A stretch of DNA of 19,830 bases, from contig JABIPM010000042.1 in NCBI GenBank assembly GCA_018658955.1, positions 1-19,830 on the forward strand, read 5' to 3'. This DNA is from Candidatus Woesearchaeota archaeon. Lineage in GTDB: Archaea > Nanobdellota > Nanobdellia > SCGC-AAA011-G17 > UBA489. The translations under genes and the position numbers were made by a program. The first letter of the stretch is position 1, and each line of letters begins with the position of its first letter. Shown here piece after piece: positions 14,112 to 19,830 of this stretch. The notes beneath the pieces are model-generated. The model searched no databases and had not been told where the DNA came from. It saw nothing but the letters and a program-made list of their open reading frames with translations.

Positions 14112-14375
14112 TTAACAGAATACTTCTTGGTTTTCTAAAATCCATCTGTGATTTGGAAGACTTGTTTGGCAACAATTAACAAAGGTTGTAGTGTAGGGAC
14201 TTACTGTGTAGGGTTCCCTATAGCATTGACCCATCTCTGATGGATTTGAATCAGGTGCAGAAACCATACCTGCAGGATTTTCAACAACTATTGACGAAAA
14301 CATTGCAGCACTAAGAATAAGAATTACACTTAGAATAAACTCTGTTCTTCTGTTACCTCTTTTTATCTTTATCAT
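14112..14375 (-). CDS. Small secreted or membrane-anchored cysteine-containing protein
   Basis: I do not recognise a family for this 87-residue protein. It starts with a basic segment (MIKIKRGNRR) and a hydrophobic helix (about 13-31), typical of a signal peptide or N-terminal anchor. The short outer domain holds Cys51, the pair Cys68-Cys69, and a C-terminal Cys87, plus many Pro, Tyr, Thr and Ser. The paired and terminal cysteines suggest disulfides or metal binding outside the cell. A TATA-like sequence about 22-24 bp upstream of the ATG and a T7 run just after the stop support a real, separately transcribed gene. It lies between the Fe-S operon and the Hef genes and shows no functional tie to either. 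Confidence 0.65.
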   Translation of the reverse strand: MIKIKRGNRRTEFILSVILILSAAMFSSIVVENPAGMVSAPDSNPSEMGQCYREPYTVSPYTTTFVNCCQTSLPNHRWILENQEVFC

Positions 14376-14391
14376 ATTTTAATTAGCCTGA

Positions 14392-14404
14392 TTTTATATT
14401 TAAA
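14392..14404 (-). promoter_or_regulatory. TATA region for the small secreted-protein gene
   Basis: The minus strand reads TTTAAATATAAAA, centred about 23 bp before ATG 14375. Transcription would begin at or near the start codon. Confidence 0.45.
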
Positions 14405-14415
14405 GGTTTGTTTTG

Positions 14416-15075
14416 TTATTCGTATTCCTGGTTGATAGTATCTATAATTTTCTCTGCTTTCTTTTCACCCATTTTGTCTATTTTTCTTAATTCTTCTTCT
14501 CTTGCCATGAATAATTGTTTAATATTCTTAAATTTTATTAATAGTGATTTTGCTAGTTTAGGTCCAACTCCAGGTAATGTTTCTACAATATGTTCTTGTC
14601 TTTGTTTTAATGTAGCTGCTTTTTTGTAAGGTATTAATGATATATGTTTTCCTGGTTTTTGCATTCTTTTTGAGATTACTGCTAATAATGATGCAGTATC
14701 TTTTGTTGTTTTTGTATGGATTGTAGGTATTTGAAAATCTATTGCTATTGATGCAAGCATTCCCCTTATTGCATTTGGATGAAAATTTCTTAATGTGTAG
14801 ATATTTTGGTCTCCTTCTATGATCAGTAATTGTTTTGTAAAATGTTTTTTTAATTCTAATAATTGTCTGAGGATTCTTTTATCCATTATTGAATTTAGGA
14901 AGTCTACCTGGGTTTTTTTCTCAATACCTAGTGTATGTACCTTTCCTTCTTTATCTTTAGTTTCTACTATGAAATCTGCCATAGGTAGAGCTTTTACATC
15001 TACTTCAAATCCTTTTGATGCTAGGTCTCTAATGATTCCTGATTTTCTCTCCCTATAATCTACAATTATCTTCAT
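14416..15075 (-). CDS. Hef/XPF-type (ERCC4) structure-specific nuclease, separate subunit
   Basis: The 219-residue protein has an ERCC4 nuclease domain (1-150) followed by tandem helix-hairpin-helix motifs (about 160-215, TLPGVGPKLAKSLL and IDKMGEKKAEKIID). Nuclease residues visible are Asp6 and Arg8 (VDYRERKSG), Asp34 (PMADFIV), Glu52, Lys54 and Asp58. The signature ERKxxxD reads EKKTQVD (52-58), with Lys53 in place of the usual Arg. The family cuts branched DNA such as stalled forks and flaps and normally dimerises through the HhH region. In many Euryarchaeota this domain is fused behind a helicase as Hef. Here the helicase is the upstream gene, overlapping by 4 nt, so the two are probably made together and form a complex. 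Confidence 0.93.
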   Translation of the reverse strand: MKIIVDYRERKSGIIRDLASKGFEVDVKALPMADFIVETKDKEGKVHTLGIEKKTQVDFLNSIMDKRILRQLLELKKHFTKQLLIIEGDQNIYTLRNFHPNAIRGMLASIAIDFQIPTIHTKTTKDTASLLAVISKRMQKPGKHISLIPYKKAATLKQRQEHIVETLPGVGPKLAKSLLIKFKNIKQLFMAREEELRKIDKMGEKKAEKIIDTINQEYE

Positions 15076-16565
15076 TTTGACTCCAGGTTCCTTTTCATAT
15101 AATTAAGGAGGTTATGCATTTTAGCTTCTTTTCTCTTAGAGGTCCATAGCATGGCTTCATCTAAGGTCTTTTCTGTGATAAGGTTAATGATCTTTCCAGG
15201 TCTTACTCTTGCCACCCTTCCAGAACGTTGAATTTTTCTAATCTCTGAAGCTGTGTGGTCATAGAAAATTGCTAGATCTAATGATCCCATTGATAATCCC
15301 TCTTCACCTATAGAAGTACATATTAAAATATTGAACTCATGATTGTTAAATTTTTCAATTGTGCTTATTTGTTCTTTTTGTGTGAATCCTTTCTTTTGTC
15401 CAATCAAGATAGTGGGTTTAGCATTGGGTATTTTTTCTAGAACTTGTTTGAGTTCATTGACTGTGGATCTAAAGTTTGCAAAAATAATTGTTTTTGTGTT
15501 TTTGTGTTTTTTTAATTCTGTATCGATTATTTCTTTTAATTTTTCAGTTTTTGGATGTAATGTGTTAGTTTCTACTAACTTATTTGTTTGGCGTATTGCT
15601 GATTGAATTTGTTTGTTGGATAAAATATTTTTTGAGGCTTTACTTGTTTCTATTTCTAATTTTTTAAAATAATCTTGAAGTGATTTAGGTGTTTGAGTTT
15701 CTATTAATCCCAATGCATGATTTAGTTTGATCATTGCTGCTACTTCTGAAACTCCCCTGTATGCTAAAAAATCTCCTGCCTTGATACTCTGCTGTAAACT
15801 TTTCTGATAAGATAATAAATCTGTTTTATTTATTACTGATGGTGGTTTTGTAAATCCATATATCTTTAGCCCTACAGCTCTTGATTTGTATTGCCCTTTT
15901 AGTGCGGTTTGTATTTTTTTAAATTCTTCTGGAAGTTTTACAATAATATCTTCATTTTCTTTTTTTTGTATATGGATGGCTAGATCTTTATCTATTTCAG
16001 TTCGTAGTTCAATATTTTCTATGAACAAATTAGAACATACTTCTGAAACTTTTTCTTTAGTTGCACCAGGTGATGCAGTTAATGCTAAAATTAATTTTTC
16101 ATTTGCATATTTATTATATTCTCTTGCTACTATGGTGTTTGCAAATTTTTCTTTTGACCTATGGCATTCATCAATTACTAATAATGAAGTATTTTTGAGT
16201 GATATTCTATCGTTTTCTACATCAAACTGAATAGTTTGAGGTGTAGCTACAATTACTTTTGAATTTGAGAATATTTTGGATCTTTCCTCAGGTTTTATTG
16301 TTCCAGTTAAAAGATTTATTTGATTTTTTGGGATATCTGTGTTAGATTTGATTTCTTCGCAAATCTGAGAAGAAAGAGGTTTTGAAGGAGATATTACTAT
16401 AATGTTACTCTCTGGAAATTTATTCAATCTTTCTATTAATAACAATATTGCCAGTTTTGTTTTTCCTGTGCCTGTGGGTAAACAAACTAAGGTATTTTGA
16501 GTTTTTGAACTATTAAATATGCTATCCTGGTACTCTCTGGCCTGAAATCCTATTATCTTGTACAT
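15072..16565 (-). CDS. hef: Hef-type SF2 helicase, separate subunit
   Basis: This 497-residue superfamily 2 DNA helicase of the Hef/FANCM/MPH1 group acts on forks and branched DNA. Motifs in order are AREYQ (9-13), Walker A PTGTGKT (30-36), DECH (132-135, in place of DEAH), TASPG (163-167), FANFRSTVNEL (362-372), GQKKGFTQKEQ (389-399), GEEGLSMGSLD (420-430) and motif VI QRSGRVAR (446-453). An inserted helical region (about 220-335) fits the thumb-like insert of Hef. The frame ends after the helicase domain; the nuclease that is usually fused to it is encoded next, overlapping by 4 nt (15072-15075). I see no second Walker A or nuclease motif. The divergent neighbour starts 40 bp away, so both promoters share that gap. 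Confidence 0.93.
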   Translation of the reverse strand: MYKIIGFQAREYQDSIFNSSKTQNTLVCLPTGTGKTKLAILLLIERLNKFPESNIIVISPSKPLSSQICEEIKSNTDIPKNQINLLTGTIKPEERSKIFSNSKVIVATPQTIQFDVENDRISLKNTSLLVIDECHRSKEKFANTIVAREYNKYANEKLILALTASPGATKEKVSEVCSNLFIENIELRTEIDKDLAIHIQKKENEDIIVKLPEEFKKIQTALKGQYKSRAVGLKIYGFTKPPSVINKTDLLSYQKSLQQSIKAGDFLAYRGVSEVAAMIKLNHALGLIETQTPKSLQDYFKKLEIETSKASKNILSNKQIQSAIRQTNKLVETNTLHPKTEKLKEIIDTELKKHKNTKTIIFANFRSTVNELKQVLEKIPNAKPTILIGQKKGFTQKEQISTIEKFNNHEFNILICTSIGEEGLSMGSLDLAIFYDHTASEIRKIQRSGRVARVRPGKIINLITEKTLDEAMLWTSKRKEAKMHNLLNYMKRNLESK

Positions 16566-16575
16566 TTTCGAATAT

Positions 16576-16583
16576 TATTTAAA
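16576..16583 (+). promoter_or_regulatory. TATA element (TATTTAAA) for the 91-residue membrane protein
   Basis: Centred 26 bp upstream of ATG 16606, which fits a leaderless transcript. It lies in the 40-bp gap shared with the divergent helicase gene. Confidence 0.45.
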
Positions 16584-16605
16584 CTAAATTTTTTTTGTTA
16601 AACTG

Positions 16606-16881
16606 ATGTTATTACAGATTCTGGGCATTGTAGATATATTAGCTGCAAGTTTATTGACTCTTAATTATCTGGGTTTTGCCTTTCCGTTGTTACTGTATAT
16701 ATCATTTTTTATTATTATTAAATCATTATTGTTTTTTGATGGTATTGTCGGAATAATGGATCTAATTGGGGGATTATTGATAGTATTGGTTAGTCTTTTT
16801 TCTATTCAACTTTATCCACTAATTACTGGAATTTTAGTACTGTGGTATTTACAAAAAGGATTTCTTAGTTTGGTTAATTAA
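16606..16881 (+). CDS. Small four-segment membrane protein of unknown function
   Basis: The 91-residue protein is almost entirely hydrophobic, with about four membrane segments (3-22, 25-44, 48-67, 70-88). Short polar turns include an FDG motif (44-46) and a YLQKG near the C-terminus. I know similar-looking short membrane proteins from DPANN genomes but no function. It has a well-spaced TATA element. It ends in a 4-nt tail-to-tail overlap with the M50-like gene. Its independent promoter and hydrophobic periodicity argue for a real gene. Confidence 0.68.
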   Translation: MLLQILGIVDILAASLLTLNYLGFAFPLLLYISFFIIIKSLLFFDGIVGIMDLIGGLLIVLVSLFSIQLYPLITGILVLWYLQKGFLSLVN

Positions 16882-17624
16882 TCTTTTGCAAAAGAAATGA
16901 TGTAATTTAAGGCAAGAATGATTAATGCAGATATTAATCCAAAAATTAGAGATTGTATTGGTGTTAAAACTTTAATTAAGTAAAATGCACTGATTATAAA
17001 CACCATTACAAACACATATTTAACCGGTCCATAAATGTAAGTAATTAGTCCATTCAGTTTGGGAAATGGGAGCATGGTACAAAATGCAATTGAGAATGGA
17101 ATCAATGTTAAATTGTTTAAATCTGGATTCTTTATTGAACTTAACAATATGGCCAATAAAGTTAAAACCATTGGACCTATAATTGCGATGTTTGCAGTTT
17201 CTTTTTCAGTTGGTTCTGCATATTTTTTCCCAATTCTTTTTTTGGGTAATGTTGTGAATTCTGGAGAGATTATTCCTGAGAAGAACAATTTCCCTTTGGA
17301 GAATAATGCTATGAACAATGGCAAGATTATTCCCCATTGTATGCTAGTTTTTTGAAGTACTGCCCCTTTAGGAAATCCAAATCTCTTTGAATTCCAGATG
17401 CTAAAGGTTGTTTTGACTCCTTTTGTTAATGCGTAGCTTTTTGTTGTTTTTGCGAAAATAAATAAGAAAAATAAAGATAAGAATACTTGCTGAAGATAAT
17501 TTTTTATCCAAAGAAACTTATTGAAAACTTCACCAGAATTATATGCTGCACCAAAAACAAATCCTAATATCACCGATGCAAGGATTATTTCTTTTGTTTC
17601 TTTCCAGTTGTTTTTCTTGGCCAT
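16878..17624 (-). CDS. M50 (site-2 protease)-like membrane protein, catalytic motifs apparently lost
   Basis: The 248-residue protein has about six or seven membrane segments. Its layout follows archaeal M50 proteases: a stretch resembling the region after HExxH (FSIWNSKRFGF, 74-84), a cytosolic loop ending ETANIAIIGP (142-151) like 'iAlAGP', and SIAFCTMLPFPKLNGL (178-193) like 'N.lPfpPLDG'. HExxH is absent (KSYALTKGV at 62-70), and the conserved Asp of LDG is Asn191. If the homology is right, it is a non-proteolytic relative. The ATG at 17624 lies 40 nt inside the TraB gene, in its -1 frame, just after a slippery A7 run, so translation is either coupled or a frameshift fusion. Alternatively it is simply an unrelated membrane protein. 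Confidence 0.65.
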   Translation of the reverse strand: MAKKNNWKETKEIILASVILGFVFGAAYNSGEVFNKFLWIKNYLQQVFLSLFFLFIFAKTTKSYALTKGVKTTFSIWNSKRFGFPKGAVLQKTSIQWGIILPLFIALFSKGKLFFSGIISPEFTTLPKKRIGKKYAEPTEKETANIAIIGPMVLTLLAILLSSIKNPDLNNLTLIPFSIAFCTMLPFPKLNGLITYIYGPVKYVFVMVFIISAFYLIKVLTPIQSLIFGLISALIILALNYIISFAKD

Positions 17625-18301
17625 TTTTGTTTTTTTAGTAGTTTGATTATTCCTTTAACGTGTCCTGCACCTAAGACTGCCACTATTTGTTCATCTTTAT
17701 GTAGATTTGATATTTTATATAAGTTTCTTGCCATATATAAATCTCTATCTATAATCAAACTTTTGTAAATTGAAGGATAAGCCTTTTTCATTTTCTTTGT
17801 TAGTTTCTCTATCATTTTTTGTGGAGGAACTTTCGAAATATCTATTTCTATTTTATTTTTTGAGTTTTTTGAGAATACTGCAGTTAAAATTTCTTTTAGA
17901 AATCTAAACTTTTCTTTCCAGGTGATCCTTTTAGATATATTTTTTAGAGTTATTGATATATCTTGATCAATTAATGCGATAGGTATTTTTTCTTTTTTTG
18001 CAATAGATATTGCTTTTTTCATTTCAGAACCAGGCGTAGCCCCAGTAATTTTCCCCATTTTATGCTCAATCCATGAACCGAGAACACCGAATAAATATCC
18101 CTTTATACCAATTTTTTTAATATCTGAAATCTTTAATTTTCTCTTTTTTTTGCTTATTAATGAGTATAATCTTGGCTTATCCAGTTCAATAGCTATTAGT
18201 TTTGGCTTGTTTTCTGAGATAGATTCTTGGACTTCCTGTATACTGTCTTTTGAGATGTGAGATGTGCCTACAAAGTGGATATTTTTAAACTGGAGCTTCA
18301 T
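17585..18301 (-). CDS. TraB/PrgY (Tiki-like) family protein
   Basis: The 238-residue protein carries the two GxxH motifs of the TraB/Tiki superfamily: GTSH (12-15) and GAGH (211-214). ELD (39-41), GATPGSEM (87-94), IDQD (111-114) and DRDLYMARNL (185-194) are also present. Members are putative metallo-hydrolases; PrgY reduces pheromone activity in Enterococcus, while the archaeal role is unknown. Archaeal TraB proteins are usually longer, with C-terminal membrane helices. Here the frame stops in a basic tail (WPRKTTGKKQKK) with no membrane segment, and the overlapping downstream gene supplies membrane helices. Codons 222-224 (CTA AAA AAA) create an A7 slippery run. A palindromic TATA box lies about 25 bp before the ATG. 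Confidence 0.88.
   Translation of the reverse strand: MKLQFKNIHFVGTSHISKDSIQEVQESISENKPKLIAIELDKPRLYSLISKKKRKLKISDIKKIGIKGYLFGVLGSWIEHKMGKITGATPGSEMKKAISIAKKEKIPIALIDQDISITLKNISKRITWKEKFRFLKEILTAVFSKNSKNKIEIDISKVPPQKMIEKLTKKMKKAYPSIYKSLIIDRDLYMARNLYKISNLHKDEQIVAVLGAGHVKGIIKLLKKQKWPRKTTGKKQKK
17630..17636 (-). other. A7 slippery run, possible -1 frameshift site
   Basis: In the TraB frame the codons read CTA AAA AAA CAA, giving the heptamer A AAA AAA in the phase needed for tandem -1 slippage. A -1 shift enters the M50-like frame 6 nt before its ATG with no intervening stop, giving a TraB-membrane fusion of about 474 residues. An uncorrected homopolymer length error (A8 in reality) would have the same effect. 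Confidence 0.35.
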
Positions 18302-18322
18302 GTATCCATTTATACGGAAACT

Positions 18323-18330
18323 TTTATAAA
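18323..18330. promoter_or_regulatory. Palindromic TATA box serving divergent genes
   Basis: TTTATAAA is a perfect palindrome centred about 25 bp before the TraB ATG (18301, minus) and about 26 bp before a predicted plus-strand start near 18352. A purine stretch (GGAAA) sits on the BRE side for the plus direction. It probably drives TraB leaderlessly and the PRC-barrel gene with a short leader. Confidence 0.5.
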
Positions 18331-18356
18331 CTTTGAGTAGTTTTTTATGCTGTTTT

Positions 18357-18362
18357 AGGAGG
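18357..18362 (+). promoter_or_regulatory. Shine-Dalgarno (AGGAGG) for the PRC-barrel gene
   Basis: A full AGGAGG lies 7 nt before ATG 18370 and fixes that start. Such a strong site suggests high translation. Confidence 0.75.
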
Positions 18363-18369
18363 AATACAC

Positions 18370-18672
18370 ATGCTTAAATTAAGAAAAATGACTTCTGTAT
18401 ATGACATGAAAGTTTTTACAGATAACGGAGATTATTTTGGTGACGTTGAAGAAGCGATAGTTACTATGACAAAAGTATTTGGTTGGAGAATTAGAGCAAC
18501 TAGAAATTCATCATTATCACAGGCACTTGGTGGTGCCAAAGGTGTAATTGTTCCACACAGACTTGTAAAGGCTGTTGGTGACATTATGGTAATAAGCAAA
18601 ACTGCAATTCCAGAATATGGGGATGCAGCAGAAGAACCATCTTCCACAGAAATGGCTGAGGGAGATTTTTAG
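18370..18672 (+). CDS. PRC-barrel domain protein (second copy)
   Basis: The 100-residue protein has one PRC-barrel (about 7-80). It starts with SVYDMKVFTDNGDYFGDVEEA and ends with GVIVPHRLVKAVGDIMVISK. A Ser-rich loop (RNSSLSQALGGAKG, 45-58) sits in the middle, and an acidic tail (AAEEPSSTEMAEGDF) follows. It is diverged from the PRC protein at 2718 but has the same strand pattern and an equivalent 'P..V.AVGD.(V/M)VIS' end. Such proteins usually act as protein-binding adaptors; the partner is unknown. Full Shine-Dalgarno, strong promoter and 33-bp spacing to the membrane-protein genes suggest a highly expressed unit with them. Confidence 0.85.
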   Translation: MLKLRKMTSVYDMKVFTDNGDYFGDVEEAIVTMTKVFGWRIRATRNSSLSQALGGAKGVIVPHRLVKAVGDIMVISKTAIPEYGDAAEEPSSTEMAEGDF

Positions 18673-18705
18673 TTTCTTCAATATAAAGAAGGGGTGTGAT
18701 TAAAT

Positions 18706-19236
18706 ATGGCTTCGCCGTTAGTAAATGCAGTAGGGTTTATGAAATCGTTTGGAATTTTTGATGTAGTTCTACCTTTCTTATTAGTATTTACAGTTATTTT
18801 TGGAGTACTAGAAAAAACTAAAATCTTTGGTGAAGAGAATGGTAAGACTCGGAAGAATATTAATTCGATGGTTGCATTTTCAGTTGCTTTCTTTGTGATT
18901 GCAGCAACTCAGGTTGTTAATGTTATGCAGGCGGCATTGCCTATGATTATGTTATTATTAGTTTTAGTAATTGCTTTCATGATTGTTTATGGTTCAACCT
19001 TAAGTGAAGGGCAAATGAATTTATGGGATAACATGGATAAAGCAAAAAAAGCATTTGCTTTTGGATTGTTCATTGCAATAATTGCTATTGTTCTTGGTGC
19101 AATGAATATGCTTGAAGGAATTATTAATTGGATATTCTCTTCAATTAGTGGTCCGGCGGCATCTACAGTTATTTTATTACTGGTAATTGGAATATTTATG
19201 TGGATTGTAATTGGAAAAGATAGTTCTACTGAATAA
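18706..19236 (+). CDS. Multi-pass membrane protein, paralog of the next gene
   Basis: I recognise no named family in this 176-residue protein. It has about five membrane segments (17-36, 54-72, 74-96, 116-133, 152-170). The N-terminal block FGIFDVVLPFLLVFTVIFGV (15-34), then LEKTKIFG and NINSMVAF, recurs in the following gene, so the pair arose by duplication. Similar proteins occur in DPANN genomes to my recollection, without assigned function. GGGGTGTGAT upstream offers a ribosome site. An ATATAAAG at 18681 could also act as an internal leaderless promoter. The Asp/Gly-containing first helix and absence of catalytic motifs favour a structural or channel-like role, but this is a guess. Confidence 0.75.
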   Translation: MASPLVNAVGFMKSFGIFDVVLPFLLVFTVIFGVLEKTKIFGEENGKTRKNINSMVAFSVAFFVIAATQVVNVMQAALPMIMLLLVLVIAFMIVYGSTLSEGQMNLWDNMDKAKKAFAFGLFIAIIAIVLGAMNMLEGIINWIFSSISGPAASTVILLLVIGIFMWIVIGKDSSTE

Positions 19237-19250
19237 TTATTCTTTTGGTG

Positions 19251-19306
19251 AATATAAAAAACATTAAAAAGGAGTTATGTATCATATTTACTAAACAATG
19301 AGGTGA
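19251..19306 (+). promoter_or_regulatory. Promoter and ribosome site of the last membrane-protein gene
   Basis: AATATAAA (19251-19258) predicts a start near 19281. GAGGTGA (19300-19306) lies 6 nt before ATG 19313 and decides that start. Confidence 0.45.
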
Positions 19307-19312
19307 AATTTA

Positions 19313-19830
19313 ATGGATTTTTATCAATTAACAGCAATGCTTGATCAGGTCGGAGGTTTTGATATATTACTTCCGTTTATTCTAGTGTTTACAATGGTCT
19401 TTGCAGTGTTGCAAAAGATTAATCTATTTGGTGCTAATAAGAAGAATATTAATGCAGTGATCTCATTAGTAATCGCACTGTTCTTTTTGAATAATACTTA
19501 TTTAGTTTATACTTTACAAAGATTTTTACCTAATGTTTCAATAATACTTGTGGTGTTTTTGATGTTTTTATTGATCCTTGGAACTTTCGCTGGAGAAACC
19601 CAATTTACAGATAAAGCCTTAGGTTTGACATTCTTTATCTCTATCGGTGCAGTTTTATTTGCATTGTTTTCAGATGTGTTTAATCCATTAGGGTATGGTG
19701 ATTATGGTGGGGGTCTTGGAGGTCTTTATTATTCAATTGATCCTGGAACAAGGTTCATGGCATGGATGTTGCTAATTGGGGTTATGTTTGTTATGTTTGT
19801 AATGAAAGATGACAATTCTTCTAAAAATAA
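19313..19830 (+). CDS. Multi-pass membrane protein, 3' truncated by window end
   Basis: The frame is open from ATG 19313 through 172 codons to the last base, with no stop in the window. The start MDFYQLTAMLDQVGGFDILL, then PFILVFTMVFAVLQKINLFG and KKNINAVISL, aligns directly with the preceding gene, showing paralogy. Membrane segments are about 18-34, 47-65, 74-92, 103-120 and 147-164. Between the fourth and fifth is a Gly/Tyr-rich loop (GYGDYGGGLGGLYYSIDPG, about 127-145) that the neighbour lacks. The hydrophilic MKDDNSSKN near the edge parallels the neighbour's C-terminus (GKDSSTE), so only a few residues may be missing. The function is unknown. Confidence 0.75.
   Translation, partial: MDFYQLTAMLDQVGGFDILLPFILVFTMVFAVLQKINLFGANKKNINAVISLVIALFFLNNTYLVYTLQRFLPNVSIILVVFLMFLLILGTFAGETQFTDKALGLTFFISIGAVLFALFSDVFNPLGYGDYGGGLGGLYYSIDPGTRFMAWMLLIGVMFVMFVMKDDNSSKN

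Noticed and set aside
14408..16230. Plus-strand frames opposite the Hef nuclease and helicase genes
   Set aside because: Antisense to genes with complete catalytic motifs; the products are low-complexity Phe/Ser-rich translations.
18432..18647. Minus-strand frame opposite the second PRC-barrel gene
   Set aside because: The sense gene has a full Shine-Dalgarno and a recognisable domain.
19277..19294. Tiny leader frame (MYHIY) after an AAGGAG site, upstream of the last gene
   Set aside because: The predicted transcript start (about 19281) lies at or after its start codon, and five codons are too few to support.

Overview
This AT-rich window comes from an archaeon. The evidence is PolD (both subunits), Orc1/Cdc6, membrane-anchored LonB, a Hef-type helicase and nuclease, PRC-barrel proteins, and many TATA boxes about 22-28 bp upstream of start codons (leaderless or near-leaderless promoters). 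Compact overlapping genes, a split Hef, and small membrane proteins of a kind I associate with Woesearchaeota or Pacearchaeota suggest a DPANN lineage. That placement is inference. I found no rRNA, tRNA, CRISPR array or complete insertion sequence.

Layout. Positions 1-2981 are on the minus strand: a truncated gene with a transposase-like N-terminus, a SecB-like protein, LonB, and a PRC-barrel protein just upstream of lonB. Positions 2982-3478 form a strong candidate replication origin. It has two inverted ORB-like boxes flanking a very AT-rich stretch that includes 54 bp of pure A/T. Positions 3479-9901 (plus) are an overlapping operon of cdc6, PolD small subunit and PolD large subunit. Positions 9898-11043 (minus) encode an orphan TctA-family membrane protein that meets the PolD gene tail to tail.

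Positions 11151-13985 (plus) are a compact Fe-S assembly operon: a HTH regulator with a C-terminal cysteine cluster, cysteine desulfurase, an IscU scaffold carrying a cysteine-depleted BFD-like domain, and a DUF1858/A-type carrier fusion. Positions 14112-16565 (minus) hold a small secreted or anchored Cys-containing protein, then a two-gene Hef (nuclease and helicase, 4-nt overlap). Positions 16606-16881 (plus) encode a small membrane protein. Positions 16878-18301 (minus) encode a TraB-family protein overlapping an M50-like membrane protein that appears to lack its catalytic residues; the overlap contains a slippery A7 run in the right phase for a -1 frameshift. Positions 18370-19830 (plus) hold a second PRC-barrel gene and two paralogous multi-pass membrane proteins, the last cut off by the window end.

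How they work together. The centre is the replication module: origin, initiator and replicative polymerase. The polymerase ends in a PCNA-binding motif, and Hef would process stalled forks. LonB and the SecB-like protein suggest a proteostasis pair. The Fe-S operon looks self-contained, with its own possible cluster-sensing regulator. The most distinctive points are the inverted-ORB origin, the Cys-tailed regulator of the Fe-S operon, the cluster-less BFD domain, the loss of an internal zinc module in PolD, and the TraB/M50-like overlap.
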